Source: Tubulanus polymorphus (lineage: Eukaryota; Nemertea; Palaeonemertea; Tubulaniformes; Tubulanidae). From it: 64,000 nucleotides of DNA. Where the stretch lies: the NCBI RefSeq assembly GCF_964204645.1, contig NC_134029.1:18122450-18186449 (forward strand), in the 5' to 3' direction. Positions 9,694-19,591 of the stretch are shown here, in pieces. The first letter of the stretch is position 1. Each line of letters opens with the position of its first letter. The notes under the pieces were generated by a model, which was not told the origin of the DNA, ran no database searches, and worked only from the letters and a program-made list of their open reading frames with translations. The position numbers and the translations under genes are program-made.

Positions 9694-10797
9694 ATGGGCC
9701 CGGAGGAATTTCGGCTCCCGTCTGAGCCCGGAACAATCCGGCTTTTCAACATCGCGCTCGATTTGCGGTCGAAATTCCGCGGTCAGGCTCTGTCTGACAA
9801 GCTCAGAAATGTCTTGTCTAATCCACCCTCTTCCCCTTCTCATTTCAGGTCACACCACCAGGAGGCACCCACGGAGCCGAAGATTCGTCCGCCGCCGAGA
9901 CCGAGCCGGAAGATTCGACAGCCCGCGACGCCGAGGACGCCTGCACCAACCGCAGTCGCACCCGCCGCGCCTCCTTCCTTTTCTAATTCCAGGTCACCGA
10001 GAAGCTACGCGGATGTCACCAGGACGCCACCAACCAGAATGGCGCCACCATCGAGAAGTCCGGTGCCGACGCCGCCACCGAGAAGTCCGACGCCGCCGCC
10101 TCGAAACCCGACGCCGCCGCCGCAGAGAACGCCGACCGCACCAACCAGCAGTCCGATGCCGTCTCTCTCTTCTTCTCTTTCCAGCTCTCCGTCTCTTTAT
10201 AGGTCACCAGGGCGCCTACTGCCAGCGCGAAGTCCGACGCCAACACCGAGACCGATGGCGCCCCAGGAAGTTCGCCGTCATCCGAATACGGGTCGGAAGA
10301 AACAGGATTGGAGTCTGCCACCAACCCGGCGACCCATTCTGGTGATTGGTGACTCAAATCTGAGTAACATCACATCAAGCCACCGTCCGGATGACGTCCA
10401 GATTGAGAGCTTCTCCGGCTGCAAGATAGCTCATCTCGCCGACCTGATCGATGCTGTACCGGAGCGCCGAGATCGCCCGGATACGGTAATCATCAGCGTC
10501 GGAATCAACAACCGCAACAACAACTTCGAAGCGACCACCAGGAAGACTACACAGCGCCTGATCAACGCCGCAGTCAAAAAGTATCAGCACTCGTTCGTCC
10601 ACTTCGTTCAACTCAACACGACCCGCGAACACCAGCAGTTCGCCCGGAAGTTCAACGAACTCCTCGAGAATCACGACGACGTCACCGCGATACCACCCAT
10701 CGATGATCGACGCTTCAGAGTTGTTGGAGACGGGATCCACTGGAACCGTGGTACAGCTAACACCCTGCTGGACCACTGGCTCAGTGGTTTAAACTAA
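9694..10797 (+). CDS. Pro-rich protein with SGNH/GDSL-type hydrolase domain (PLE ORF1)
   Basis: The longest open frame in this PLE, 367 codons. Residues 1-45 are a basic lead-in. About 46-200 is a disordered Pro/Ser/Arg region with repeated SPTPPPR words. From about 210 there is an SGNH fold: block I PILVIGDSNLSNI with the nucleophile Ser221, block III SVGINN (Asn272), and block V GDGIHW with Asp346 and His349. These are the expected catalytic Ser, Asn and Asp-His of the GDSL esterase/SGNH superfamily. Esterase domains of this type are known as accessory ORFs in CR1-like LINEs and some Ngaro elements; I do not know of a standard one in Penelope-like elements. Substrate and function are unknown. 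The start is the first ATG of the long frame, but upstream coding (9284-9690) suggests the true protein may begin earlier. Confidence 0.8.
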   Translation: MGPEEFRLPSEPGTIRLFNIALDLRSKFRGQALSDKLRNVLSNPPSSPSHFRSHHQEAPTEPKIRPPPRPSRKIRQPATPRTPAPTAVAPAAPPSFSNSRSPRSYADVTRTPPTRMAPPSRSPVPTPPPRSPTPPPRNPTPPPQRTPTAPTSSPMPSLSSSLSSSPSLYRSPGRLLPARSPTPTPRPMAPQEVRRHPNTGRKKQDWSLPPTRRPILVIGDSNLSNITSSHRPDDVQIESFSGCKIAHLADLIDAVPERRDRPDTVIISVGINNRNNNFEATTRKTTQRLINAAVKKYQHSFVHFVQLNTTREHQQFARKFNELLENHDDVTAIPPIDDRRFRVVGDGIHWNRGTANTLLDHWLSGLN

Positions 10798-10805
10798 GTA
10801 TTAGT

Positions 10806-10874
10806 GAGACCAACGGGTCCACTATTGGTGGGTTAAATCAACCGGAATTAACCAATGATTTCTTCCATTTCCAG
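10806..10874 (+). other. Candidate intron between SGNH ORF and RT ORF
   Basis: After the SGNH stop, both copies carry a donor-like site (copy 1 TTGGTGAGT near 5184; copy 2 TTGGTGGGT near 10827) and an acceptor CCATTTCCAG (5241; 10874), about 50-60 bases apart. The RT frame starts directly after the acceptor. Introns in Penelope-like elements are an established oddity. Copy 2's donor is degraded. Confidence 0.4.
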
Positions 10875-12961
10875 GTCCGACGAACACGAAGAACCGGCAC
10901 CAAACCAAGCGCGACGCGATCCGTCACCGCTCTCGGGAGCCCGGTGGTCAACCTCACACGTTCACTCCGCATAAGTCCGGGGCAACATCAGCTACTCTGA
11001 AAGGGCCTCACTTATTGCCCGACTCCAAAAATCGGTTCTGATGCCGCCGCGACCGAGCGCACCAAGGGAGTGTGCCGATTCAACCGGCTAGTGAAACTCA
11101 ACCATCACTTCCGAGACGAACCGGACCGCGAAGCTCCGCGTTTCCGTCTGCCCAGCAGTTGGGCTCCGGATGAAATAGAACCAGTAATCGCCGGGTTCTG
11201 CAACGACGCGCACGAATTGGCTCAACAAACCAGGGATACGCGTCGCGTAAATGATTACCTCACTAAACAGGAACGCGAAGCCCCTCCAGCAGCTGCGTGA
11301 CAACACTAATATTGTTATCAAAGCCGCCGATAAGGGTTCCGCCACGGTTATCATGGACCGCGACGACTACGTCCACGAAGCCATGCGCCAACTAGCCGAT
11401 CTCGAGTATTATCAGCCGCTGCAGCAACCGATCTTCGAACAGACCGGGGAAGAAATTCGCGAAATCAGCGAAAATATGGCTCGACGAAAAATCATCCCGC
11501 TAAAAACCGCCGAATATCTATTACCGCCCGATAATCCAAACAGAGGCAGTTCTATCTGCTTCCCAAAATCCATAAAGAACGCAAGAAGTGGACGGTACCC
11601 GATCGCGTACCGCCGGGGAGACCGATCGTCTCCGACTGCGGCTCCGAAACCTACGAAATTTCGGAATGGATCGACTACTATTTGCAGCCGATTGCCCGCG
11701 GTCACCCGTCGTACGTCAAAGATACCAACCACTTTCTAGATATTTTGGCCGGTAAACAATTTAGCGCCGATGCGTTACTCGTCACCATGGACATCGATTC
11801 GCTCTACACCAACATCCCCACGAAGAGGGTATCGCCAGCATCCGACAAGCTCTCCGAGATAACCCAAACCCGGGACGCCCGGATGCCGAGCTGCTGAAAC
11901 TACTCGAAATCAGCCTGAAGAAAAACGACTTTAACTTCAACGAAAACACATATTTACAGGTAAAAGGTACCGCAATGGGTAAGCGTTTTGCTCCTTCTTA
12001 TGCCAATATCTTTGTAGCCGAATGGGAAAAAGAAGGTCTGTCCAGAAGCGAACTCCAACCATCACTATACGCTCGGTTCATCGACGACATCTACATAGTT
12101 TGGGAACACGGCTGCGAAACGTTGATGCAATTCATCGACGTCCTACAAACAGTGAGCCGATCCATCAAACTCAAGTTCGAAATCAGCGACACCAGCGTCA
12201 ATTTCCTGGACGTAACCACTTTCATAGGCCCGCGATTCGAGACAAGTGGTACAGTAGACACCAAAGTCTACTTCAAACCAACCGATTCGCACCAATTACT
12301 ACATCGATCTTCGTTTCACCCTAAACACACATTTTCCGGTATAGTTATAAGTCAAATTCTCCGGTTCCGGCGCATCTGCAATAACGATTCGGACCTACAC
12401 GCAGCGTCCGGAACCGTCCTTAAATTATTCAGAGGTCGTGGCTACAAAGACCGCGAACTGCGACACATCAAAAGCCAAGCTCTACGGCACCACGCCGAAC
12501 GAGATCTACGAGAACAACAACGGGCAAACGAACCGCCGAAAAAGCGTTTACCGCTTATCTTACCTCACTCCGAAGCCAACCGAACCCTAGCCCGTAACAT
12601 CCGAACCAGATTTACGGAACTGGCTACGGCCACCGGGCGGTCGGACGAGGTAACCACGGTCACCGCCTACACCAAGCACAAGAGTCTCAAAGATCTCCTA
12701 ACTTCGTCGCAGCTCAAACCCACGGAGCCACCCCCTCCCCGAGTCCCCTCATCACCGCATCGTAACAGAAATACTTCCGTTGTTTCCAATTCTTCTATTT
12801 CCAGGTCTACTCAAAGAACTCCGTCAACCCGACGTCGAGGCACCAAGAAATGCAGAACACCGAGATGTCGTACGTGTCCACTCGTCCGAGAAACAACCGT
12901 TTGCCGCAGCCACAACAAAATGCACGCGATCCGCAGCACACGAACATGCCCCGAGGCATGA
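10875..12961 (+). pseudogene. Penelope-type reverse transcriptase (PLE copy 2 ORF2, frameshifted)
   Basis: Recognisable blocks in order: FRLPSSWAPDEIEP (about 11140), IKAADKGSATVIMD (about 11323), the LLPKIHK region (11560), GRPIVSDCG, motif A VTMDIDSLYTNIP (about 11785), motif B KGTAMGKRFAPSYANIF (11965-12015), motif C ARFIDDIYIVWE (about 12072), and FLDVTTF (12215). This is the PLE RT pattern rather than that of LTR or LINE elements. The spacer ends in a Cys cluster (KKCRTPRCRTCP) that normally leads into GIY-YIG, but the nuclease is deleted. Frame changes near 11000, 11285, 11550 and 11830 break the ORF; the 328-codon stretch 11975-12961 is the largest intact piece. Confidence 0.85.
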
Positions 12962-13090
12962 ACGCCTCACTACAACAATTAACTCTTACTACTTTTTTAC
13001 AGGGATAACCCGCTGCCCGTGCACTAGTGGGGTCTCCAAACCTTCGGTTTGGTCCCCTAACCTCTATCTCTAAACCTAACCCTAACCCTT
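12962..13090 (+). other. PLE 3' UTR with hairpin and telomere-like bases
   Basis: Shared with copy 1 up to CTCTATCTCTAAACCTAACC. It contains an acceptor-like TTTTTTACAG (13002), the GGTCTCCAAACC/GGTTTGGTCC hairpin (13028-13057), then CCTAACCCTAACCC at about 13075-13089, a two-unit run of the common animal telomere repeat. Telomere-linked PLEs (for example rotifer Athena) are known, but a run this short could also be chance. Confidence 0.55.
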
Positions 13091-13095
13091 CTGGA

Positions 13096-13303
13096 ACCCC
13101 CCCAAAATGCCTCAAATTTGCGAAATATTGGTGTTTTGGGAGTCATTTTGACCCACTGGTTTTTCGGTTGATTCGAGATCAACGGCAAATTTTCCTACAA
13201 TAGATTAGTTTTACGTGTACCTTAGACGTTTCAGAGCGCTGGGTACCCTAGAAATAATTTCTAGACCCCCTCCCCCAAAATGCCTCAAATTTGCGAAATA
13301 TTG
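13096..13303 (+). repeat. Direct repeat of a ~31-base word flanking 145 bases
   Basis: CCAAAATGCCTCAAATTTGC and the following bases occur at about 13100 and 13275. Between them, GGGTACCCTAGAAATA (about 13239) also appears near 19294, so this is a dispersed repeat located upstream of both the recombinase locus and the 19.4-kb ORF. Confidence 0.6.
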
Positions 13304-13331
13304 AATATGTATTGATGTCTTTCATTTCAGA

Positions 13332-14098
13332 ATGGAAACTGATTATGATCCGTTCGCGGATAGTGACACATCTGAAAGTGATATGGATGGTTAGGATTTA
13401 TAGTTATCTATCGTTTCGTATTACTGAATCTATTTCTAATTACAATTTGACTCAATTTCAGTCGATGCACCGGAGAAATCGACTCCGACAAAAAAAAGTC
13501 AAAGTGACTCCGTTGAAGAAATCTAAGTCGACTCATGATTAACCAATCGAATCAATGGTCCTGGCCCGGTCTGGCCCCTGCTCCGGCCCCTGTAAATCCG
13601 TCGCGTGAAAGAAATCCCGACTGGAATGAATTTGAGTATGCTATCCCTCCCGAGAAATTTGTGTCGTACGCGCATGGAAAAAGCTCAATTGAGATCATGA
13701 ACGTCATGAAATTGACCTGCCGATTCATTGCAAAATCATCTACTAACACTGATTTTATAACGTTTATCTCAGGAAATTCGATGGAAGTGATTACCATATA
13801 TCATATTGCCACAATGAGATTGCATGTATGTTTGTATGCTACCTTTTATTTCCAGCTTTTGATTGCAACGACCGTCGAAGCATTGAAGCGCCTAGATAAG
13901 CATCTCAATAAGGTGGATCGTACCATATGCCCTCGCGTCATGGAAACGCCGATGGCCCATTACAGCAAGGAACGGACATCGTTCAATTTTGATAAACTGT
14001 TATTATTTTCAGTCACGCAAATTGACATGACGGACGACACAAAGCTTTCAGATGCGGAGCAAAGATGGACACGATACAACGAAGTTTGTAAGTTATAA
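13332..14098 (+). pseudogene. N-terminal part of second recombinase-family locus (acidic and Pro-rich segments)
   Basis: An acceptor-like TTTCATTTCAG precedes an acidic opening, METDYDPFADSDTSESD (13332-). After a probable intron (about 13388-13461), it continues DAPEKSTPTKK and, frameshifted, KVTPLKKSKS, LAPAPAPVNPS and NPDWNEFEYAIPPEKF. The later part to 14098 contains AQLL/KRLDKHL-like helical sequence and several TTTCAG sites, so the continuous ORF 13535-14098 probably reads through introns. The PAPAP/PDWN block is shared with 3.9-4.1 kb. No enzymatic domain is seen; it precedes zinc fingers and a recombinase on the same strand. Confidence 0.45.
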
Positions 14099-14370
14099 TA
14101 ACAGTCACCTTTCAATCTGTAGCAACTTACTATATATGATACATTGCAAAACGAACATATTTTAGTATGCGAAGTATAGAAGTTAGTGTTTTTGTTCGTT
14201 CAATGGTTTTACTCTTTGTGCGTTATTATTCACTCATGTTCCACTGTAGAAATCGACGATGAATACATGTTTGATTTCGAAGGGAAAAAACGCAAAGCAA
14301 AGTAGGCATTAGCCTAATTATTTGATCTTTTATTGTGAAAAACCTTTTGAAAACGCTATATTTCTTCAGC

Positions 14371-14640
14371 GTGTGCAACACGCCTGCCCGGTGTGCGCCA
14401 AACAAATAACACAAATGCCCGAGCATCTACGTAACAAGCACCATTGGGACAGAGAAACATCAAGAAATTGGCAAAGATTGGATGGCACATCCGGAACAGC
14501 GGCTCGTGCGAATCTGTGAGGCAAACATTGCAAGCTGAAGCAGTGCGAACATTGACATTTGTTTTTTCTGTCAGCTGGGCGAACACACTCGTTGCAAGCC
14601 AGGTAGGTGAATGAAAGTTTTGACGATCTTTGCAAGTGGA
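14371..14640 (+). pseudogene. C2H2-type zinc-finger fragment
   Basis: The frame reads HACPVCAKQITQMPEHLRNKHH, i.e. Cys-x2-Cys then His-x4-His, with flanking sequence typical of the N-terminal fingers in animal tyrosine-recombinase-like proteins. It stops at 14517-14519. A donor/acceptor pair probably joins it to neighbours, but this is not provable here. Confidence 0.45.
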
Positions 14641-14879
14641 TTTAGGCATGAAATAACATGTTTTTCTCTATTTTCTTAGTCGACCCCGATGACGAAAAAG
14701 AAAAAACAACATAGTATGTTTTTTTTCTACGTCAGGCACCAAACCACCATTCCTTTGCATGTAAAAGTAAGAAATCACAAGTTCTCTGGGGTTTAGACCA
14801 TCAATAGGAACCAGATCCATTTTGATTATATTTTTACACGTTTACTAAATAACTTTTTCAATGATCACAATTATCTCTT

Positions 14880-15265
14880 AATACGTGTATAATTATCTCT
14901 TATACGTATATATCGACCCAATTTAAATCGAATCGACCCAATTCTAAATAGGGTTCTACCCCAAGTGATATCCTACTTGTGTACCAAGTTTTAAAACAAT
15001 CGGTCAACAATTGCGGCCTCAAGGCTGTTAACGTCATTTTTCATGTCGGCCCCGTGGTGGCCATAATTTAAATCGAATCGACCAAATTTTAAATAGGGTT
15101 CTGGCCCAAGTGATATCCTACTTATGTACCAAATTTGAAAACAATCGATCAACAATTAGGGCCTCTAGACTGTTAACGTCCCTTGCGGCGGCGGCGGCGG
15201 TGTATACAGACAGGGGTAAATCTATATGCCCCCTCTCAACTAAAGTTGAGCCGGGGGCATAATAA
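14880..15265. mobile_element. Pearl-like repeat element with terminal hairpin
   Basis: Two ~140-base core repeats (AATCGACC...AGGGTTCT...AAGTGATATCCTACTT...ACAATCG; about 14920-15045 and 15065-15180) are followed by a (GCG)n tract, GACAGACAGG and a terminal palindrome: ATGCCCCC/GGGGGCAT enclosing CTCAACT/AGTTGAG (about 15218-15261). Core repeats, short microsatellite and end hairpin are the hallmarks of mollusc pearl/Helentron-associated non-autonomous elements. Confidence 0.55.
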
Positions 15266-15786
15266 CTACACACTGAACGCTTGGAATTAAACCAACACTC
15301 ATTCATTTCACAGTGGAACGTACACACACAGGCATATGGACATGCAGACACACGAAAGAAAATAAGTACAGTCAGAATTCCAGGTAGATATTGTTAATTT
15401 GTTATTTAAAAAAAACAAGTCAGGGATCATTTTTGTAAGGATCATTTCCCTTCTAAGTAGATTTTGACAACTTGCGACTGCAATATGCAATTTCTGCCTA
15501 ATATCTTACCAGTACTGCCGACTGGTTCTACGGTACGTGTCGAGACTAAGTACATGGTTCTTGAGTAGTTAATTCAATCAAAGCTATAAGATAAACATGG
15601 AAAAACTTTACTTAATTAATAGATACACCACAGGCCTGTCTTAAAATGTAAATTATTCATTCGTTACATATTTCAGAATGGTGGTTTGGCATAGATGTCG
15701 TAGTAGTTTCCACAAAACTCATCGCTTGACACATCACCGACTTCCGTCATTATTATCTTCGGAGAAAATGTATTGAACAACAGCAG

Positions 15787-16007
15787 TTGTACAAGAAGAC
15801 AGAACGAGAAGCACTGTGCGGTTTGAATAAAGTAGTAACCTCAACAACGCTGTCAAAAAGGAAACACGTATGTAAATATTGCGACAGATCGATATTTAAC
15901 ATGTCACGGCATCTTGAAGAATATCACCGAATGAAAAAACAGTGGGCCATCATTTATTCTAAATCAATGATCCTAACAACACATTCACCCAATGACGTTC
16001 ACACTGG

Positions 16008-16041
<34 letters not shown>

Positions 16042-16512
16042 ACTACTGGTAAAAGCAGTTGCGACATCAAGGTGCCAAAATTATATCGTTGTCCTGTCGC
16101 CGGCTGTGAAAATATACAAATAGGGCGCCATGTTCGAGGTACAAGGCACAACTTCAAATTGTCCGACGAACATAACATTCGTTTTATGAAATTGAAACAT
16201 CTCTTTTAGATTAGTAATGACCATAGCAACGAGACAAACTCATCACAGGTGACGGCCGAAACAATGACACAACACAGTTCACCCTAACCGTGTCTATCGT
16301 CGATATCATTGTATGAAGTACGACAACAGGAGCAGCAGCAAGAGCAGCAGCAGGAGCAGCAGCAGCAGCAGGAGGAGCATTCTGACATGTCCACAGAAGA
16401 TGATGAAAATACCCAAACAACAAGAGTTTCTGATGAAATTAAAACTGAACTGAACAGTTTCGGAAAATGGCTGGGCAGTTTTGCTGGAGGTGACAAAAGT
16501 GAAACGCAGTGA
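15787..16512 (+). pseudogene. Zinc-finger, polyAla and polyGln part of recombinase-family gene
   Basis: An ORF at 15787-16209 starts after a possible acceptor and has two fingers: HVCKYCDRSIFNMSRHLEEYH near residue 27 and YRCPVAGCENIQIGRHVRGTRH near 105, separated by a run of ten Ala encoded by GCT repeats (16011-16037). A second frame (16309-16512) carries a Gln/Glu run encoded by CAG repeats, then KWLGSFAGGDKSE. The recombinase domain follows within 100 bases. I infer one protein (fingers, disordered Q-rich linker, recombinase) now split by stops or introns. It resembles uncharacterised C2H2/YR proteins common in fish and invertebrates. Confidence 0.5.
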
Positions 16513-16576
16513 ATTTGGAAATGATTTTCGATCATGTGTAGTAATTGATTGTTTAACAGATCTGGAATAAGGTCAT

Positions 16577-17499
16577 TTGCAACACATGCTGAAACACAAG
16601 GAAGTGAGCAGGGTAAACAATTACCTTTTGAGTTTCTCACAATTCATAGTATGGGCCAAGAACAAAAAATGCCCATGGTTACCTGAGGACACTGCTTCAG
16701 CGATTGATTATCAAGTTCGAGCATGGAATAAAACGTTGCAGAAGCCAATCGAAAAACGTAGGCTAGTGCTTTGACTGTTGAACAAATCCAGATGTACCTG
16801 AAAGGAGAACGTGTCCGATCTGCAATGGATATTGTGATGAAAGCTGCAAACGGCACCCTTGAGACACTGTCAAAATCTCAGCATACAAACATACGTAATC
16901 ATATTATTTTGCTGATAATCTTTTCAAATGGTGCACGTGCAGGATCGATAATAAACATGACTACCGACGTGTTTGATATAGCACGAATTAATATACACAA
17001 CGGGCGCCATGTGATTAATGTATTACAGCACAAGACACAATCAGTGTACGGCGCAGCACAGTTAAGTTTGAATGCCAATGATTTTGCTTTACTTACAACT
17101 TACGTAGATATAATCAGACCAAAGATACCTACTCTTCGTAAAAACACACCGGAAATATTCGTATCATGGACTGGAGAAGTAATGAATCAAAGCAAACTGG
17201 CCAATGAAATCACACGGGAATTATGCTGCAGTACAGATAGAAAAAATTTCAGGACCAGTTGTACAATTGTAAGAAAATCTATCACTTCGATCATCTTGGC
17301 ACTTGATCTAGGAGTTGATACGAATAAAAACCTCGCCTCTCTGCTGAAGCATTCTGAAACCAGAAAGAAACTTTCCATGATGGGTTTCTGTGTAATTGTT
17401 TCTGTTTCATTCACCGAACTCGCTGTCAAAAAGGCGATTCTCGATATAAATAGTAATGGGTTTTCCCCGCGGGATACCCGCTTTGGGAAAGGCACCTGA
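16577..17499 (+). pseudogene. Tyrosine-recombinase (Crypton-like) domain
   Basis: The N-terminal helical part (VNNYLLSFSQFIVWAKNKK) runs to about 16765, then a one-frame shift leads into LTVEQIQMYLKGERV and the catalytic part. Visible boxes: QHTNIRNHIILLIIFSNG followed by ARAGSIINMT, with the catalytic Arg at 16936-16938; the lysine strand VINVLQHKTQS (Lys at 17032-17034); PEIFVSW; and LLKHSETRKK (17347-), the usual place of the His box. The nucleophilic Tyr expected about nine residues after that His is not visible, and the reading frame beyond 17390 looks unrelated, so the copy is probably dead. Known relatives are Crypton-type and other YR transposons, which integrate through a DNA intermediate. 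Confidence 0.6.
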
Positions 17500-18300
17500 A
17501 TCGATGCTACGAGTTCGAATCCTAATATTTAGACGTAATTTATTATTCTTTGAAATAAATTCTTAGAATTTCTATTTATGATAGGATGTGCAGGTTTTGA
17601 TTTGGTAATGATGTTAATAAAAGTTAACCTCTTAAGGTATTGTTTTCTATCTATTATTTGTGACGGATTAGTTTCGATGCTCCTTACAACCCGCCCCACC
17701 ACGTGTCACTTATTCACGGACGCGCGGATTGTATCATTTGTAATAGGTCTACCACATGAAAGAGTCCATGGCCTACCGTAGAATAGTAGGGCATACCGAT
17801 CACGCTATGTGCGATGAAAGTAGTGTTTGAATAAAACAAATTTTTAATGAAATAAACATTATTTATCATAATTAATCAATAGATCAGGTGCCGCCTAAAT
17901 AATTGTTTGTTTCGTGAAATTTGTACAAAACTTTGCGACTTCGTCATGTCTTGTGACCCTGAAAATACTAGAAGAATCATCGGTAAGCTTATAAAACGGC
18001 GAGGTCAACATAGTAACAACAACTTCGGGGATTGAAAAAAAAAACTCGAAAGAATTATTTTTTATACTGATGAGTTATACTGATGGGGAGTAGCGACCGT
18101 CATTGACACCGGTTATTTATCCATTCACTATCAAATGTGACGAGCCCAATAAATGATTGCGCATAGATTCGGCCTCTCAGCATTTAGCACAGCAGTTCCG
18201 AGAAGTGTTAAGACCAATCAGCACGCGCGCTATCTAAAACCGGTGCTAGTACGATCAATATCTACAGGTATATACGTGTTCAGTATAACACAGCGAGTAC
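17500..18300. other. Non-coding stretch with one B-box-like word
   Basis: GAGTTCGAATCC at 17510-17521 resembles a tRNA B box, perhaps from a SINE. No matching cloverleaf and no supported gene are seen up to about 18300. Confidence 0.4.
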
Positions 18301-18330
18301 CAGTATGTTGATCGAGCGTCGTCGTAGCAA

Positions 18331-18936
18331 ATGACGACAACGACGAAACCCATCAAAAATGCGAAAAACGGTGTACAACACGGACACTCAGATTTGAAAA
18401 TGGCCAAAACCAGTGCTATAGTTGAAAAGATAATGCACGGCGAACACATAAGCGATGATGATATCATTAAGAGCGGCAGCGGCGCCAGTGCAGACTCGCT
18501 GCTACCAGCGATGTAGAAACAACAACAACAACTGAAACAACCACAGACGACGAGCATGAACAACAACAACAACAACAACCAGTCGAAATTTATCATGATC
18601 ACGAAATAGAACGTGCTGCCAACAACACCATTGAAAACAAACCCATCCACTGCTGCTGCCACCGAAAAAACAGACGATGGACCAGTTGCTGCCAGTAGTA
18701 CAAGAAGTATGCCGCCTAATATTTCATGACCAGAATCAACACGAGGTGCCTTGATGAGAGGTTTTGCTAAAAATATTGAACAGAAAAAGATATTAGGACA
18801 CCAGGTTAAAGAAATTCTGAATACAGATCCAGACTTATTGAAACTCGTTGAAAATTACACCAAAACGACAAACTTGCAAAGCAATACTAAAAAAGTATAC
18901 GATGTTGTTCGATCATTTTATAGGTATAAAAAATAA
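18331..18936 (+). CDS. Unrecognised low-complexity gene fragment
   Basis: Frames at 18331-18516 (MTTTTKPIKNAKNG, then IMHGEHISDDDIIK) and 18751-18936 (KKILGHQVKEILNTDPDLL, then VYDVVRSFYRYKK), joined by CAA-rich sequence (about 18520-18580) coding Gln/Asn runs. This could be two exons of one disordered protein. It lies between the recombinase and a repeat shared with 13.2 kb, so it could belong to a further recombinase-family copy. No domain recognised. Confidence 0.3.
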
Positions 18937-19261
18937 ACCTCACTAGTAAGTTAATGTTGTCAGTAGAAATCTGCAGCATATCTGCACTGAACTTGAGTTA
19001 GTGGTTGGTACTTGTTATATTTACCGCGCTGATAACTTATAAAAGTTTATGTATATACATTATAATTGGCTGGAAGCGCGACTATAATCTGAATCTAAGT
19101 ACTATTATTCAAGCATCTTATAAGTTAGTTTAGAGACATTCATTCGTGTCCCGATGTTGAAAAAAGTGACGTTTTAGTTGGTAACGATCAATACAAATCA
19201 ATTTTATTGAACAAATTTTTTTTTTCTCGGTATACCCTTTTTTTTCGATAGATTACATGCT

Positions 19262-19590
19262 ACTGTATATTCCCTAGTAATCTCAGAACGTTAGGTACCC
19301 TAGAAATATTTCTTTTGGTCCCCGAAAATAGCAATTATTGGGGTTTTGGGCCCTGGAGCAGCCCGCAGCTTTTCTAGAGAGACCCTGTGTTGAAATTCTG
19401 TAGCAGTAAACTCTTAGGAAGGATAGGAAACAATCTGAAATGGGGTGATGAATCGCAACGTTTACCCTGGTGGCCAAAAAATCAGCGTGATATACCATTT
19501 GCAGAAGCTATACGCAAAGTTTGTGGAGCTGCATATCAGTTCCATGAAGTATCTCAACTAACCCGTAAGCGGTTTGTTTATATAATATTT
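19262..19590 (+). pseudogene. Unrecognised ORF downstream of a dispersed repeat
   Basis: After the repeated word GGTACCCTAGAAATA (19294), an ORF from 19387 (TTG start) reads GNNLKWGDESQRLPWWPKN then IPFAEAIRKVCGAAYQFHE. The WWP/IPF pattern looks like a real domain, but I cannot name it. It is cut at 19592 by the terminus of the Tigger element, so the C-terminus is lost. Confidence 0.35.
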
Positions 19591-19591
19591 A

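Larger units (their letters stand above)
9277..13090 (+). mobile_element. SGNH-type Penelope-like element, copy 2 (GIY-YIG core deleted)
   Basis: Order of parts: a 5' segment with a hammerhead-core-like motif (about 9302-9330), a basic N-terminal ORF, an intact Pro-rich SGNH ORF (9694-10797), a short inter-ORF segment with donor- and acceptor-like sites, an RT ORF with all main motifs (10875-12961), a Cys-rich linker, and a 3' end with hairpin. Compared with copy 1, about 0.3 kb encoding the GIY-YIG core is missing at 12940, where GCACA abuts CACGAACA (microhomology). Frameshifts in ORF2 make this copy dead. Confidence 0.8.

Noticed and set aside
9345-9752. Minus-strand ORFs across the PLE (also 10016-10357, 10375-10776, 11412-11732)
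   Set aside because: Shadows of the GC-rich plus-strand coding sequence.
9638-10345. 235-codon plus-strand Arg-rich ORF overlapping the SGNH ORF
   Set aside because: The Arg/His-rich frame is the +1 reading of Pro-rich codons; the SGNH frame has recognisable catalytic blocks and is conserved in copy 1.
16284-16640. Minus-strand Cys/Ser-rich ORF
   Set aside because: It is the antisense of the CAG repeat; the CCCCSCCC run is a repeat artefact.
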